From: an uncultured Christiangramia sp.
Lineage (GTDB): Bacteria > Bacteroidota > Bacteroidia > Flavobacteriales > Flavobacteriaceae
Direction: 5' to 3'
Assembly (NCBI RefSeq): GCF_913046405.1
Contig: NZ_CAJWRQ010000014.1
Coordinates: 1-39,746 of the forward strand
DNA: 39,746 nucleotides
This document shows, in pieces, positions 7,674-15,501 of the stretch (its first letter is position 1; each line of letters opens with the position of its first letter). The position numbers were made by a program, and so were the translations under genes. The notes beneath the pieces were generated by a model, which was not told where the DNA came from, made no database searches, and saw nothing but the letters and a program-made list of their open reading frames with translations.

Positions 7674-9029
7674 ATGAGAAACGAATTGGAAAATATTGCA
7701 GACAGGATTAGCGACTTTCTGCCAGATCTATTAGGTGCTTTGCTGGTCTTGTTGATCGGTTGGCTTATTGCCAAGGGTATCAAAGCGGTCATTGTACGCT
7801 TACTTAAAAAAACTCGCTGGGATGAGCGTGTCTTTGGAAAAGGTAAGATTGAGGATACCAACGTCTTTCTTGCCAACATTGTATACTATGTTATCATGAT
7901 CATTGTGATACTGATCGTTCTGGAAATTCTAGGTGTAGATCAGGTGCTGACTCCGCTGGAAAATATGGTAAGTGAATTTCTTGGCTTCATACCGAATCTG
8001 GTAGCAGCTATACTTATTGGATTTATTGGGTATATTCTGGCAAAATTTGTCTCCAATCTTATCAACATTGGAGGAACTTTTCTGGATAGAATGGTTGATA
8101 AAACCGGTTTTAAGGATACCGATAAACTTATCAATATTCTTAAGAAAGTTGTATTTATCGTAATCTTTATTCCCTTCCTCATCCAGGCATTCAATGCTTT
8201 AGGTTTGGACGCGATTTCGGGTCCTGCAAATGATATTCTTGCAGATTTTACAGCACTTATTGGTGAAATCCTGATCGCTGCAATTATTCTAGCAGTGTTT
8301 ATCTGGGGTGGAAAATATCTTGCAAACTTCCTGGAAGACCTATTTAGAAGTATGGGACTGGACCGCGCTGCGGAAAAGATACAGATCCATAATATGATAG
8401 GGAAAGACCAGTCACTTTCTAAAATGGTGGCTAACCTGGTTTATTTCTTTCTTGTTTTCTTCGGAATTATCACCGCTGTTGAAATCATAGGACTTACACA
8501 ATTAACAGAGATTCTTGACCAGATCCTTGTTCTTACAGGACAAATTCTATTTGGATTGATCATTCTTGCGGTAGGGAATTATATTTCACTGCTTATTTAC
8601 AACAGTATGAGTAAAGCGAACGGAAGCAATTTCGTAGCAAAGATTGTTCGCTGGGCTTCTTTTGCATTGTTTCTTGCAATCGCACTAGAAACGATGGGAA
8701 TTGCTAATGAGATCGTAGAACTTGCTTTTGGTCTTACGCTTGGAGCAATTGCCGTAGCGGTAGCGCTGAGTTATGTACTTGGTGGACGTGAAGCTGCCGG
8801 CGAGCATTTTAAAGAGATCGTGCAGAAACTGAAGGATGATAACTCCAACATTCAGCATGGTGGAAATACGAATCCGCCTCAAAATCCAGGTACCAGCGGA
8901 ATTACTGGAAACACCAGACAGGATGAACATACGGGAACAAGACCGGGAAATATCAACGATCCTGCAAATCCAAACAGGCCAGATAATCCTTCACCGGGAA
9001 GGTCTGATGAAAACAGGCTGGATCTATAA
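7674..9029 (+). CDS. Mechanosensitive-channel-like protein with conserved TM-helix repeats
   Basis: 451-residue inner-membrane protein. At least four segments share one pattern, a short amphipathic helix ending in a proline or glycine followed by an Ala/Gly-rich membrane helix: DFLPDLLGALLVLLIGWLIA, FIPNLVAAILIGFIGYILA, LIGEILIAAIILAVFIWGG and LTGQILFGLIILAVGNYIS. This is the 'conserved TM helix' repeat found in MscS-superfamily relatives. A final AFGLTLGAIAVAVALSYVLG helix resembles an MscS pore helix, but the usual soluble beta domain of MscS is absent. Residues from about 390 to the end form a disordered tail rich in Asn, Pro, Gly and Asp. The position beside the osmolyte operon supports a role in osmotic stress, but gating is not demonstrable from sequence. 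Confidence 0.8.
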   Translation: MRNELENIADRISDFLPDLLGALLVLLIGWLIAKGIKAVIVRLLKKTRWDERVFGKGKIEDTNVFLANIVYYVIMIIVILIVLEILGVDQVLTPLENMVSEFLGFIPNLVAAILIGFIGYILAKFVSNLINIGGTFLDRMVDKTGFKDTDKLINILKKVVFIVIFIPFLIQAFNALGLDAISGPANDILADFTALIGEILIAAIILAVFIWGGKYLANFLEDLFRSMGLDRAAEKIQIHNMIGKDQSLSKMVANLVYFFLVFFGIITAVEIIGLTQLTEILDQILVLTGQILFGLIILAVGNYISLLIYNSMSKANGSNFVAKIVRWASFALFLAIALETMGIANEIVELAFGLTLGAIAVAVALSYVLGGREAAGEHFKEIVQKLKDDNSNIQHGGNTNPPQNPGTSGITGNTRQDEHTGTRPGNINDPANPNRPDNPSPGRSDENRLDL

Positions 9030-9046
9030 TCCAGATTTAGAATATA

Positions 9047-9075
9047 AAACCCGCAAATTTTGCGGGTTTTTTTTT
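9047..9075 (+). terminator. Terminator after the channel-like gene
   Basis: The stem AAACCCGC / GCGGGTTT with an AT-rich loop is followed by a long T run. It starts 18 nt after the stop codon at 9029. Confidence 0.88.
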
Positions 9076-9130
9076 ATACAGTAAGGTATAAATACTTAAC
9101 TTTATTGAAAGGAATTATAATTTTAGCAAA

Positions 9131-9415
9131 ATGAGAACTAAAGATTTGACTATCACCTTGTTTATAGTAGCAACAATTTTACTCATTCCCTTGTTGGCTA
9201 TGCAATTAACCAAAGAAGTAAATTGGAGTGGTTTTGATTTTCTAGTGATGGGAAGTTTATTATTTCTAAGCGGACTTGCTATTCAGTTTGTGCGTTACAA
9301 GTTAAAAAACAGAAAAAACAGAATTATCGCAAGCCTGGCGATTCTTATATTACTATTCATTATATGGGCAGAACTTGCAGTCGGAATTTTTGGCACTCCT
9401 TTCGCTGGTAGTTGA
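9131..9415 (+). CDS. Small three-helix membrane protein, function unknown
   Basis: 94-residue protein beginning MRTKDLTITLFIVATILLIP, with hydrophobic segments at about 7-25, 37-53 and 66-88 and a basic loop KLKNRKNR before the third. I do not recognise a characterised family; flavobacteria often carry short proteins of this type as hypothetical genes. It has an AT-rich upstream region and its ATG follows the preceding terminator by about 55 nt, so it should have its own promoter. The next gene downstream is a pseudogene. Confidence 0.6.
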   Translation: MRTKDLTITLFIVATILLIPLLAMQLTKEVNWSGFDFLVMGSLLFLSGLAIQFVRYKLKNRKNRIIASLAILILLFIIWAELAVGIFGTPFAGS

Positions 9416-9479
9416 ATCTAAAATTTTGAAAGTTGATGTTAGAAATAGAACATCAATCAATTAGAATAAAACAATTTCA

Positions 9480-10244
9480 ATAAAGATACATCATTTACGT
9501 AATGCCACGATGGTAATAGAGTCAGGGGATAAATTTATCCTAGTGGACCCTATGTTAGGCGAAAGAGGAACAGCGGGACCACCCTTTACACTATTCAGAT
9601 TTAAACCAAAAAGAAATCTAATCCTGGATTTACCCACTAATGCGATGGAGATCGTTAGAAAGACTACACATTGTCTTATCACTCATTTACATCCATCTTG
9701 ATGCTGTCGGAGAAGAATTTCTTAAATCGAATCAGACACCAATTACCTGCAGTATCAAAGACGAAAAAGACCTGAAGAATCGAGGTTTGAAAGTGGTGAA
9801 TACAGTTAATTACTGGCAGGAATCTAATTTTTTAGATGGAACTATTGAGGGTATCCCTGCAAAACACGGTTATGGATTTGTATCTAAACCAATGGGAAAT
9901 GTAATGGGTTTTTACGTTCAACTTCCAAACGAAAAATCATTGTATTTGAGTGCTGACACGATTTACACAAATGATGTGGAGAAAGTACTGCATAAATATA
10001 AACCAGATGTCGCAGTTGTTGCTTGTGGAACAGCACAGTTGGATCTATTTCAACCTTTGTTAATGACTATGGAAGATATTGTAAAATTCAGCAAAGCTAC
10101 ACAGGATCTGTAGTGGCAAACCATTTAGAAGCAGTCAATCATTGTCCCACTACCAGAACTCAGCTACGTGAAAAACTGGCAGAAAATGGTCTTTTAGAGA
10201 AGACATTTATACCGAATGATGGAGAAGTAATTGAAATTGAATAG
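9480..10244 (+). pseudogene. Metallo-beta-lactamase-fold hydrolase, broken by two frameshifts
   Basis: Three overlapping reading frames together spell one UlaG-like metallo-hydrolase of about 250 residues. Frame A runs from about 9480 with IHHLRNATMVIESGDKFILV and DPMLGERGTAGPP, ending in CLITHLHP. Frame B resumes at about 9694 as HLDAVGEEFLKS, continuing through IEGIPAKHGYGF, LYLSADTIYTNDVEKV and VVACGTAQLDLF. Frame C resumes at about 10104 as GSVVANHLEAVNHC to the stop at 10242-10244. The first break sits inside the HxHxDH metal motif: the DNA reads CAT TTA CAT C|CAT CTT GAT, 5 nt short of the expected His-Leu-His-Pro-Asp-His-Leu-Asp. The second break lies at about 10093-10103. No in-frame ATG precedes the conserved start (the frame-A ATG at 9510 is internal), so the initiation codon may also be lost. 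Inactive unless these are sequence errors. Confidence 0.88.
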
Positions 10245-10362
10245 ATTTCTAATTCAAGAGAAACTATGTTAAAAAGTCTTTACTACGCTACAAGAAAGCA
10301 CTTTGCAACCTTTTTTCTATTGAAATTAGATATTTGGAACTAAGTTGCTTTTACTATCTCTA

Positions 10363-11193
10363 TTATTCCTCGAATTCAGCTTCAATATAAATCGGGAAAT
10401 GATCTGAAGGATATTTAAGATCATTCGAATCTGTTAATACAGCGTATTTGTTGACACTAATCTGGTCATTCACAAAAACATAATCTATACGTCGATTGAC
10501 TGGTTTATCGAATTGGAATCCATTAAAAGTTCCCTGTGGCCCGAATGTATTTTGTGCAATTTCCCTGGAATCCTGAAGTTGTTTCAGAATATTTATCACG
10601 CCTTCTGCATCTGGTTCTAAATTGAGGTCACCCATTAGAAATACCGGAAGTTGATTCGTATTGAGTTCTGCAATTTTTTTAAGGATCAACTTAGCACTTT
10701 CAGTCCTGGCATTCTTGCCAATATGATCAAAATGAGTGTTGAATACCCAGAACTTTTTCCCGCTGTTCTTATTTTTGAAAAGTGCATAGGTACAGATCCT
10801 GGGCAATGCTGCGTCCCATCCAGTTGAAACTGCTTCTGGAGTTTCTGAAAGCCAGAAAGTACTGGACTCTACAACTTCAAAATCTTCGGTTTTGTAAAGT
10901 ATCGCGGTGTATTCACCTTTATTATGGCCATCTTCCCGGGCTACTCCAATCGATTGGTAACCATCGACCTCAGCTAAAAAATGCTCGATCTGAATTTTTA
11001 CCGCCTCCTGAAGTCCCAGGATTTGAGGTTCGTAGAACTGGATTTGATCTGTAATAAAATCATTTCGCTTAGACCAGCTATTCTCGCCGTCATTCTCATT
11101 GGCGTATTTGATATTATAACTCATCACGCTAATATCCTGTGCTCTACAAAATGCACTTGTCAGAACTATTAAGAAGCTAATAATTTTGATCAT
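10363..11193 (-). CDS. Secreted endonuclease/exonuclease/phosphatase-family hydrolase
   Basis: 276-residue protein starting MIKIISFLIVLTSAFCRAQ, a signal peptide likely cut before QDIS. The mature part has the EEP (DNase I-like) fold markers in order: VMSYNIKY, ILGLQEA with the metal-binding Glu, FWVFNTHFDHIG with the first catalytic His, FLMGDLNLEP (the D-x-N pair), RRIDYVFVN, and the C-terminal SDHFPIYIEAEF with the second catalytic His. Family members cleave phosphodiesters or phosphate monoesters in nucleic acids, sphingomyelin or inositol phosphates; which one is not readable here. I chose the ATG at 11191-11193, which gives a clean signal peptide and leaves 4 nt after the upstream dehydrogenase stop. 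The two genes are therefore probably one transcript. Confidence 0.88.
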   Translation of the reverse strand: MIKIISFLIVLTSAFCRAQDISVMSYNIKYANENDGENSWSKRNDFITDQIQFYEPQILGLQEAVKIQIEHFLAEVDGYQSIGVAREDGHNKGEYTAILYKTEDFEVVESSTFWLSETPEAVSTGWDAALPRICTYALFKNKNSGKKFWVFNTHFDHIGKNARTESAKLILKKIAELNTNQLPVFLMGDLNLEPDAEGVINILKQLQDSREIAQNTFGPQGTFNGFQFDKPVNRRIDYVFVNDQISVNKYAVLTDSNDLKYPSDHFPIYIEAEFEE

Positions 11194-11197
11194 CGTT

Positions 11198-12406
11198 CTA
11201 TTCTTTTCCATCTACGAAATCCTGTAAATAAGAGTACAAAGGGGTCAATTTTCCATCTGCGGTCATTTTAGATCTACCAAGAATAGTATCCTTATCCTCA
11301 TTAAAAAATGACGGAATTACGTGTTTGAGAAACATCTCTCCAAAACCTTCGCTAGCATCTTTGGGTAGTTCACATGGCAAATTATCTACAGCCATTACGG
11401 CCAGAGCATTTTTACTTTTGAAATCTACCTCAGCATTAGTGATTAAGTCGACACCATAAAAAGGTTCCGCTATCGTGGATGGTCGTATAGTACTCGCTAT
11501 GGGTCCGGCGATGTCACAGGAAATATCTGCCACATATTTTATTCTGAAATCTTTATGCTGCATATCTTCTTCGGAATAGAACACTGGAGCACCTTCTCCG
11601 TAAAAATGACCAGCAATAAAGACATCACTGGTTTTTGCAAATTTCATAAAATCTGGATCGTAATTCTGCGGAACTTTATAGAATTCCATCCGACTGCCTT
11701 CAGCCTTATCCTTGCGTTTGGCGTAATCCAACACATCAATATGACAAAACACCGGTTCATCGAACTCATGCACCAGGTAAGTTTCTGGGTCGACCTGTTT
11801 TATTTTTAAATGCTCCAGAATTTCCCTGGCTCCGTGCGCAACTTTACCACTTCCGGTTAGTACAAATTTGTACTTAGGAAGATCTATCCTATCCAGTTCT
11901 TTCAAAAGTGAATCGAGATCTGGAAGATCTTCTGCTTTGGGAAGATCAAACAGATCTTCCTTCTTACCAATCATTCGAATCCCATTATAAGCACCTACTA
12001 AACCCGCATAACGACCAAAGCCAATCAACCGGCCATTATTCTTATTGGTGATGACCTCATGATCGTACAATTCGATTCTTCTTTCCAGAACTTCACGAAG
12101 CAAATCACGATTATATGGCTGCTTTTTGATCGTATGAGAAAAGAAAAAGTACTTTTTGTCAGGTACCAGATCTGGAATTGGAACTTCCTTTACTCCTATT
12201 AGCACATCACAATCTGTCACATCATCGCTTACCTCAAAACCAGCCTCTCTGTATTGCTGGTCGCTAAATATCCTGATATCAGAACTTTCGACTTTGAATA
12301 CTGCCTGCGGAAACTGTTTCTGGGCTTCCTGAAGCATTTGAGGAGAAAAAACCACACGCCTGTCTGGTGGAGTTTTTCGCTCCCTTATTAGGGCGAATTT
12401 TATCAT
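11198..12406 (-). CDS. Alanine dehydrogenase/saccharopine dehydrogenase-like NAD(P) oxidoreductase
   Basis: 402-residue cytoplasmic enzyme of the AlaDH/PNT superfamily. The N-terminus IKFALIRERKTPPDRRVVFS is the substrate-domain signature (the usual pattern is a Lys/Glu-rich start followed by RRV). The middle holds YKFVLTGSGKVAHGAREILE, a dinucleotide-binding segment, and the C-terminal part has ADISCDIAGPIASTIRPSTI, a pattern seen in lysine-forming saccharopine dehydrogenases and their bacterial relatives. The bacterial members of this subgroup have no assigned substrate that I know of, so I do not give a reaction. The ATG at 12404-12406 (MIKFALIRER) is preferred; a 12-residue extension to 12442 is not family-like. 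The EEP hydrolase follows 4 nt downstream. Confidence 0.82.
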   Translation of the reverse strand: MIKFALIRERKTPPDRRVVFSPQMLQEAQKQFPQAVFKVESSDIRIFSDQQYREAGFEVSDDVTDCDVLIGVKEVPIPDLVPDKKYFFFSHTIKKQPYNRDLLREVLERRIELYDHEVITNKNNGRLIGFGRYAGLVGAYNGIRMIGKKEDLFDLPKAEDLPDLDSLLKELDRIDLPKYKFVLTGSGKVAHGAREILEHLKIKQVDPETYLVHEFDEPVFCHIDVLDYAKRKDKAEGSRMEFYKVPQNYDPDFMKFAKTSDVFIAGHFYGEGAPVFYSEEDMQHKDFRIKYVADISCDIAGPIASTIRPSTIAEPFYGVDLITNAEVDFKSKNALAVMAVDNLPCELPKDASEGFGEMFLKHVIPSFFNEDKDTILGRSKMTADGKLTPLYSYLQDFVDGKE

Positions 12407-12436
12407 TATGGTATAGCTTTTGTAGAATTTGATGTG

Positions 12437-12489
12437 TCTCAAAGATATAAATTAAAATGAGTATCTTTGCAGGCCCGAACTCTTTGAGA
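12437..12489 (+). promoter_or_regulatory. Promoter-like box inside an inverted repeat upstream of the tmRNA region
   Basis: TATCTTTG at 12462-12469 fits the -7 consensus TAnnTTTG on the plus strand. It is enclosed by a perfect 9-bp inverted repeat, TCTCAAAGA (12437-12445) and TCTTTGAGA (12481-12489). No convincing -33 element was seen. A transcript from here would carry the structured element at 12541-12663 and then the tmRNA. Confidence 0.4.
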
Positions 12490-12540
12490 TCGGCTATGCT
12501 TTGAAATTCTGAATGCTATTATTTGAAATAGATAGTAGTT

Positions 12541-12663
12541 GCGTTAGGGATAGCAGTGGAAATCCTTTTTGTGAAGTATGAGCAAAAAGATTGAAGCGTA
12601 TAGCCCGCCGCGAGGCCCTGAGCCCTGAGCTTGTCGAAGTGCGAAGGTAGGAGCGGAACGCCC
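12541..12663 (+). ncRNA. Structured repeat-like element before ssrA, possibly a non-coding RNA or REP-type unit
   Basis: A non-coding stretch with its ends complementary (GCGTT at 12541-12545 and AACGC at 12657-12661). Inside is a clear hairpin CTTTTTG / CAAAAAG (12565-12571 with 12583-12589), then AGCGTATAGCCCG, a direct repeat of GCCCTGA (12615-12621 and 12622-12628) and CTGAGCTTGTCGAAG. The GAGCTTGTCGAA core is widespread in intergenic repeats of many bacteria, and I recall similar GGGAT...CTTTTTG...CAAAAAG...AGCCCG elements in other flavobacterial genomes. It is higher in GC than its surroundings and contains no credible ORF. It may be a mobile palindromic unit, or a leader or processing element of the tmRNA precursor. 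Confidence 0.5.
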
Positions 12664-12697
12664 AGAAGATTACAAAGAAAAATGTTTATTATTTTAT

Positions 12698-13094
12698 GGG
12701 GTCGACTTGGTTTTGACAGCGAGTCTAATTGAGTTGTAAGCACGTAGAGCGCCGGAATATAGCTCTTAAATCTCATGTTTCACACTTTTTCAAACGGCGA
12801 GAATAACTACGCCTTGGCTGCGTAACCGAATTACAGTAGGTTATACTTAGTCCCTGCAAGGCAGGGAGCCGAGATGTCTCGTGGAGGCCTTGATTTACGG
12901 CATCCACAACAGAGGCACCGATAAAGTAAATATAGGAAGCTCAGGGTCTTGATGAGTTTCTGAAACTTAATCGAGAATACGTGTAAAGTTGGTGGTTTTC
13001 GGCCGGCTTTGCATCGACAATCAAGTGAAAACTAAACGTGTAGAAAGCATCTGAATTGCTTGTTTGGACGAGGGTTCGAACCCCTCCGACTCCA
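12698..13094 (+). ncRNA. ssrA: Transfer-messenger RNA (tmRNA)
   Basis: Rescues stalled ribosomes and tags the nascent peptide for proteolysis. The 5' end GGGGTCGACTTGGTTTTGAC and the 3' end with the T-arm GAGGGTTCGAACCCCTC and CGACTCC-A form a tRNA-like acceptor: GGGGTCG pairs with CGACTCC, one pair being G-U. The tag frame is visible at 12796-12825: GGC GAG AAT AAC TAC GCC TTG GCT GCG TAA, giving GENNYALAA, as expected for flavobacteria. CCA is not encoded in full after the discriminator A at 13094 and must be added after transcription. SmpB and ribosome binding are known family properties. A terminator follows 6 nt downstream. Confidence 0.96.
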
Positions 13095-13100
13095 CTTAAT

Positions 13101-13138
13101 AACCCCGTAAGCATAGTGTTTACGGGGTTTTTTGTTTT
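13101..13138 (+). terminator. Intrinsic terminator of ssrA
   Basis: The stem AACCCCGTAA / TTACGGGGTT (13101-13110 with 13120-13129) has a 9-nt loop and is followed by TTTTTGTTTTT. It starts directly after the tmRNA 3' end. Confidence 0.9.
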
Positions 13139-13157
13139 TAGGTAACAATTTAGGGGT

Positions 13158-13730
13158 CTAATAAATAGAAGTATAATCTTTCCTTAGGATAGGTTTTGAA
13201 ACCTTCTGCCAGTATTCTTGTAATGCCGATTGAATAAAGTAATAAACGATTGAATAAATATCTGTCTGAGGATTATAGACTTTATACTTTTGAAGTCCAT
13301 TTTCATAAATCTCTACATACATAGCATCGGTAAATACTGGTTGATTTAATTTTTCCTTCAGAAATTTCACACTGTGGAATAATAGGGAGTCAGAATATTT
13401 GAAGGTTATACTATTATTAGAAATTAAAATAGAATCCTTATCGAAAATTTTATATCTATTTCTTATTTTTTCGAGTTATCTATGCTCTTCAGCAGTTTTC
13501 CACTTTCCACGTAATTCATCTACTCTTTTTTGATCACGCAGACTATAGCTTTTTCTTTCCGAAGAGAGCTTATATATGATTAAACTAGAGACATTTTGCC
13601 TTCTGTCAAGTTCGATTTTATACTCTTTTTCCGAACTAGTGTATGAAATATCTGCTCTAACTTTACAATGATCTTGCGAATAGACCATCGAGCCAAATGC
13701 ACAGAAAATTAGAATAAAAAAATTTCTCAT
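13158..13730 (-). pseudogene. Secreted hypothetical protein interrupted by one in-frame stop codon
   Basis: The reading frame from the ATG at 13728-13730 starts with the signal peptide MRNFFILIFCAFGSMVYSQ and runs 84 codons to a TAA at 13476-13478. The same frame then continues open for a further 105 codons (LEKIRNRYKIFDKDSILISN and onward through AMYVEIYENGLQKYKVYNP) to the TAA at 13158-13160. With the stop read through, the product would be about 190 residues, a sensible length for a small exported protein. Codon use and composition look the same on both sides of the stop, so a recent nonsense mutation is the simplest reading; stop readthrough or a sequence error are alternatives. I do not recognise a family. 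Confidence 0.65.
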
Positions 13731-14400
13731 ATTTAAATTTTCCTGAAAATAACAAGAAAAGTATACTAATGAATCCTTTTTTGATATGGATTATCTTTTA
13801 CAGACCCGGTGGCAATCTAAAGTGATAGGATTACATATTGCTTAGTATATTATCAAATGATAAAATTTTAAGTTTTCTAACAAGTCAGGCTTTTAAAAAA
13901 CATAACGGTTAAGTAAAATCAAGACAAAACAAGTTCGACAATCACTCAAAATTGCATTGTGATTTGAATCAAAGAAATCCTACCGAATTGACTCAAGCAG
14001 GATTTTTTTGGTTTTAAATAACTGACCCAGAAATGAACACTTTTTTAAATGACAATAACCGTTCAGATCTGAGTACTTAAATAACTATTATAAATGATTC
14101 GTGCTTTTATTGCTGAAATTGCGCTAAATATGGAATACTCCTTACTGGAAAATCGAGTGGGCAACATGACGTAATCCAAAATTTCAATTTTAAAGAATGC
14201 CTCAACGTTATTTTTAAAACTTGTTGGGAAGATTATATTTATAGCTGATCGCAAAAAGTCCTGAAAGAAAATAATTAACTTCAGCATCGTTCCCAGTCTA
14301 ATTATATAATATTTCTTGATCTTTAACGATCGTGGAACCATCATATAGTTATCCTTAAATTTTGGAATAATAGAATCATTCTGTTCGAAAATCTATATAA
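13731..14400. other. Gene-poor AT-rich gap
   Basis: About 670 bases without a credible gene. A weak hairpin AAATCCT / AGGATTT followed by T (13975-14007) could terminate plus-strand transcription. A minus-strand frame at 14063-14344 (93 codons, Ile/Phe/Lys-rich, with a GTG-free start MMVPRSLKIKKYY) cannot be excluded but has no recognisable motif and lies in AT-rich DNA where such frames arise by chance. No clear promoter for the kinase gene at 14401 was found. Confidence 0.5.
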
Positions 14401-15498
14401 ATGCCGAAAGAAATCTCCTTATCTAAAAAGCTCGAAGAACGCATCAAGGAACTGTCCTGCCTTTACGAAGTATCCTCCGCGATTCGTAAACATTCAGATT
14501 CAGTTGATAACACGATGGAAGAAATTTGTGAGATCACAAAAAAAGCCTGGTTCTACCCAAACCATGCGATTGTTGAACTGAAACTAGATGAGCTTCACAT
14601 TTCAACTTCAAATATTCCAGAAAATTCTATTGTTCAGGAAAGCATTATCACCCTTTTCAATGAGACTAAAGGATCGATCAAGGTATATTATGATACTACA
14701 AAGCTAAAAAGCGCATACTTTCTGAAAGAAGAACAAAAACTTTTGAACAAGATATCGATCGAGATCAGTGAATTTTTTGAACGAAGAGAAATCGCCAGAA
14801 AGGAAGAAATTTTAAAGAGAAGTGCAGAAAGAAATGACAGACTTTCCATTTTAGGAGAAATTACTGCGGGGATTGCCCATGAACTAAATACACCTCTTGG
14901 AAATATTCTGGGTTTTGCTGAATTGATCAAATCAAAAACTCTGGAAAATCAAACCAGAAAAGATGCAGGCAAGATCATTAAAGCAGCTATTTATTCTCGC
15001 GAAATTGTAAAAAAATTGATGTTCTTTGCTTGTGAAATGCCGCGGCATCAAGAGTTTGTTCAGATCAAACCAATCATTGACCAGGCATTAAAATTACTAT
15101 CTCAAAATTTTTACAAAGCAGAGGTTACTCATAAATTTAAAATTGAAAATCCCGATCTGGAAGCTCAAATTGATACGATTCAGTTTACCCAGGTACTTTT
15201 TAATCTGCTTATAAATGCTATTTATGCTTCCCCTGAAAAAAGCCTCATCTCTATTCAAGTAACGAACACGGCTTCCCATTTTATAATGGAAATTCAAGAC
15301 CAGGGACCTGGTATTCCAGCCGATCTAAATGCCAGGATCTACGAACCATTTTTCACTACAAAACCTGTAGGCGAAGGTTCCGGGTTAGGACTTAGTGTGG
15401 TTCATGGAATTATTAAAAGTCATCAAGGAGAAATCATTAACTTTGATAATAAACCTACGGGTTCTGTTTTTCAAATTAAGCTACCTCTAAAAATGTAA
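14401..15498 (+). CDS. Soluble sensor histidine kinase
   Basis: 365-residue protein with no membrane segment. The N-terminal 130 residues (KLEERIKELSCLYEVSSAIR and following) are a sensor domain of uncertain type. Next comes the dimerisation/phosphoacceptor helix GEITAGIAHELNTPLGNILG, with H160 as the likely phosphorylation site, then the N-box VLFNLLINAIYASPEK (N272), the G1 box DQGPGIPA, EPFFTTK and the G2 box GEGSGLGLS (324-332). It is directly followed, 3 nt later, by a sigma-54-dependent response regulator, which makes an NtrB/NtrC-like pair. The stimulus is not evident; the cytosolic location suggests an internal metabolic or redox cue. A cysteine-rich protein and glutamate dehydrogenase lie downstream, which makes nitrogen status one candidate. 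Confidence 0.92.
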   Translation: MPKEISLSKKLEERIKELSCLYEVSSAIRKHSDSVDNTMEEICEITKKAWFYPNHAIVELKLDELHISTSNIPENSIVQESIITLFNETKGSIKVYYDTTKLKSAYFLKEEQKLLNKISIEISEFFERREIARKEEILKRSAERNDRLSILGEITAGIAHELNTPLGNILGFAELIKSKTLENQTRKDAGKIIKAAIYSREIVKKLMFFACEMPRHQEFVQIKPIIDQALKLLSQNFYKAEVTHKFKIENPDLEAQIDTIQFTQVLFNLLINAIYASPEKSLISIQVTNTASHFIMEIQDQGPGIPADLNARIYEPFFTTKPVGEGSGLGLSVVHGIIKSHQGEIINFDNKPTGSVFQIKLPLKM

Positions 15499-15501
15499 GT
15501 T

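Noticed and set aside
10245-10362. Short frame after the metallo-hydrolase pseudogene (MLKSLYYATRKH...)
   Set aside because: Only about 21 codons, without features; not supported as a gene.
12698-13140. tmRNA 3' end as an attachment site of an integrated element
   Set aside because: No integrase and no second copy of the tmRNA 3' sequence found in the window.
14063-14344. 93-codon minus-strand frame in the gene-poor gap
   Set aside because: Ile/Phe/Lys-rich without domain or signal; probably chance in AT-rich DNA, although a degraded membrane protein is possible.
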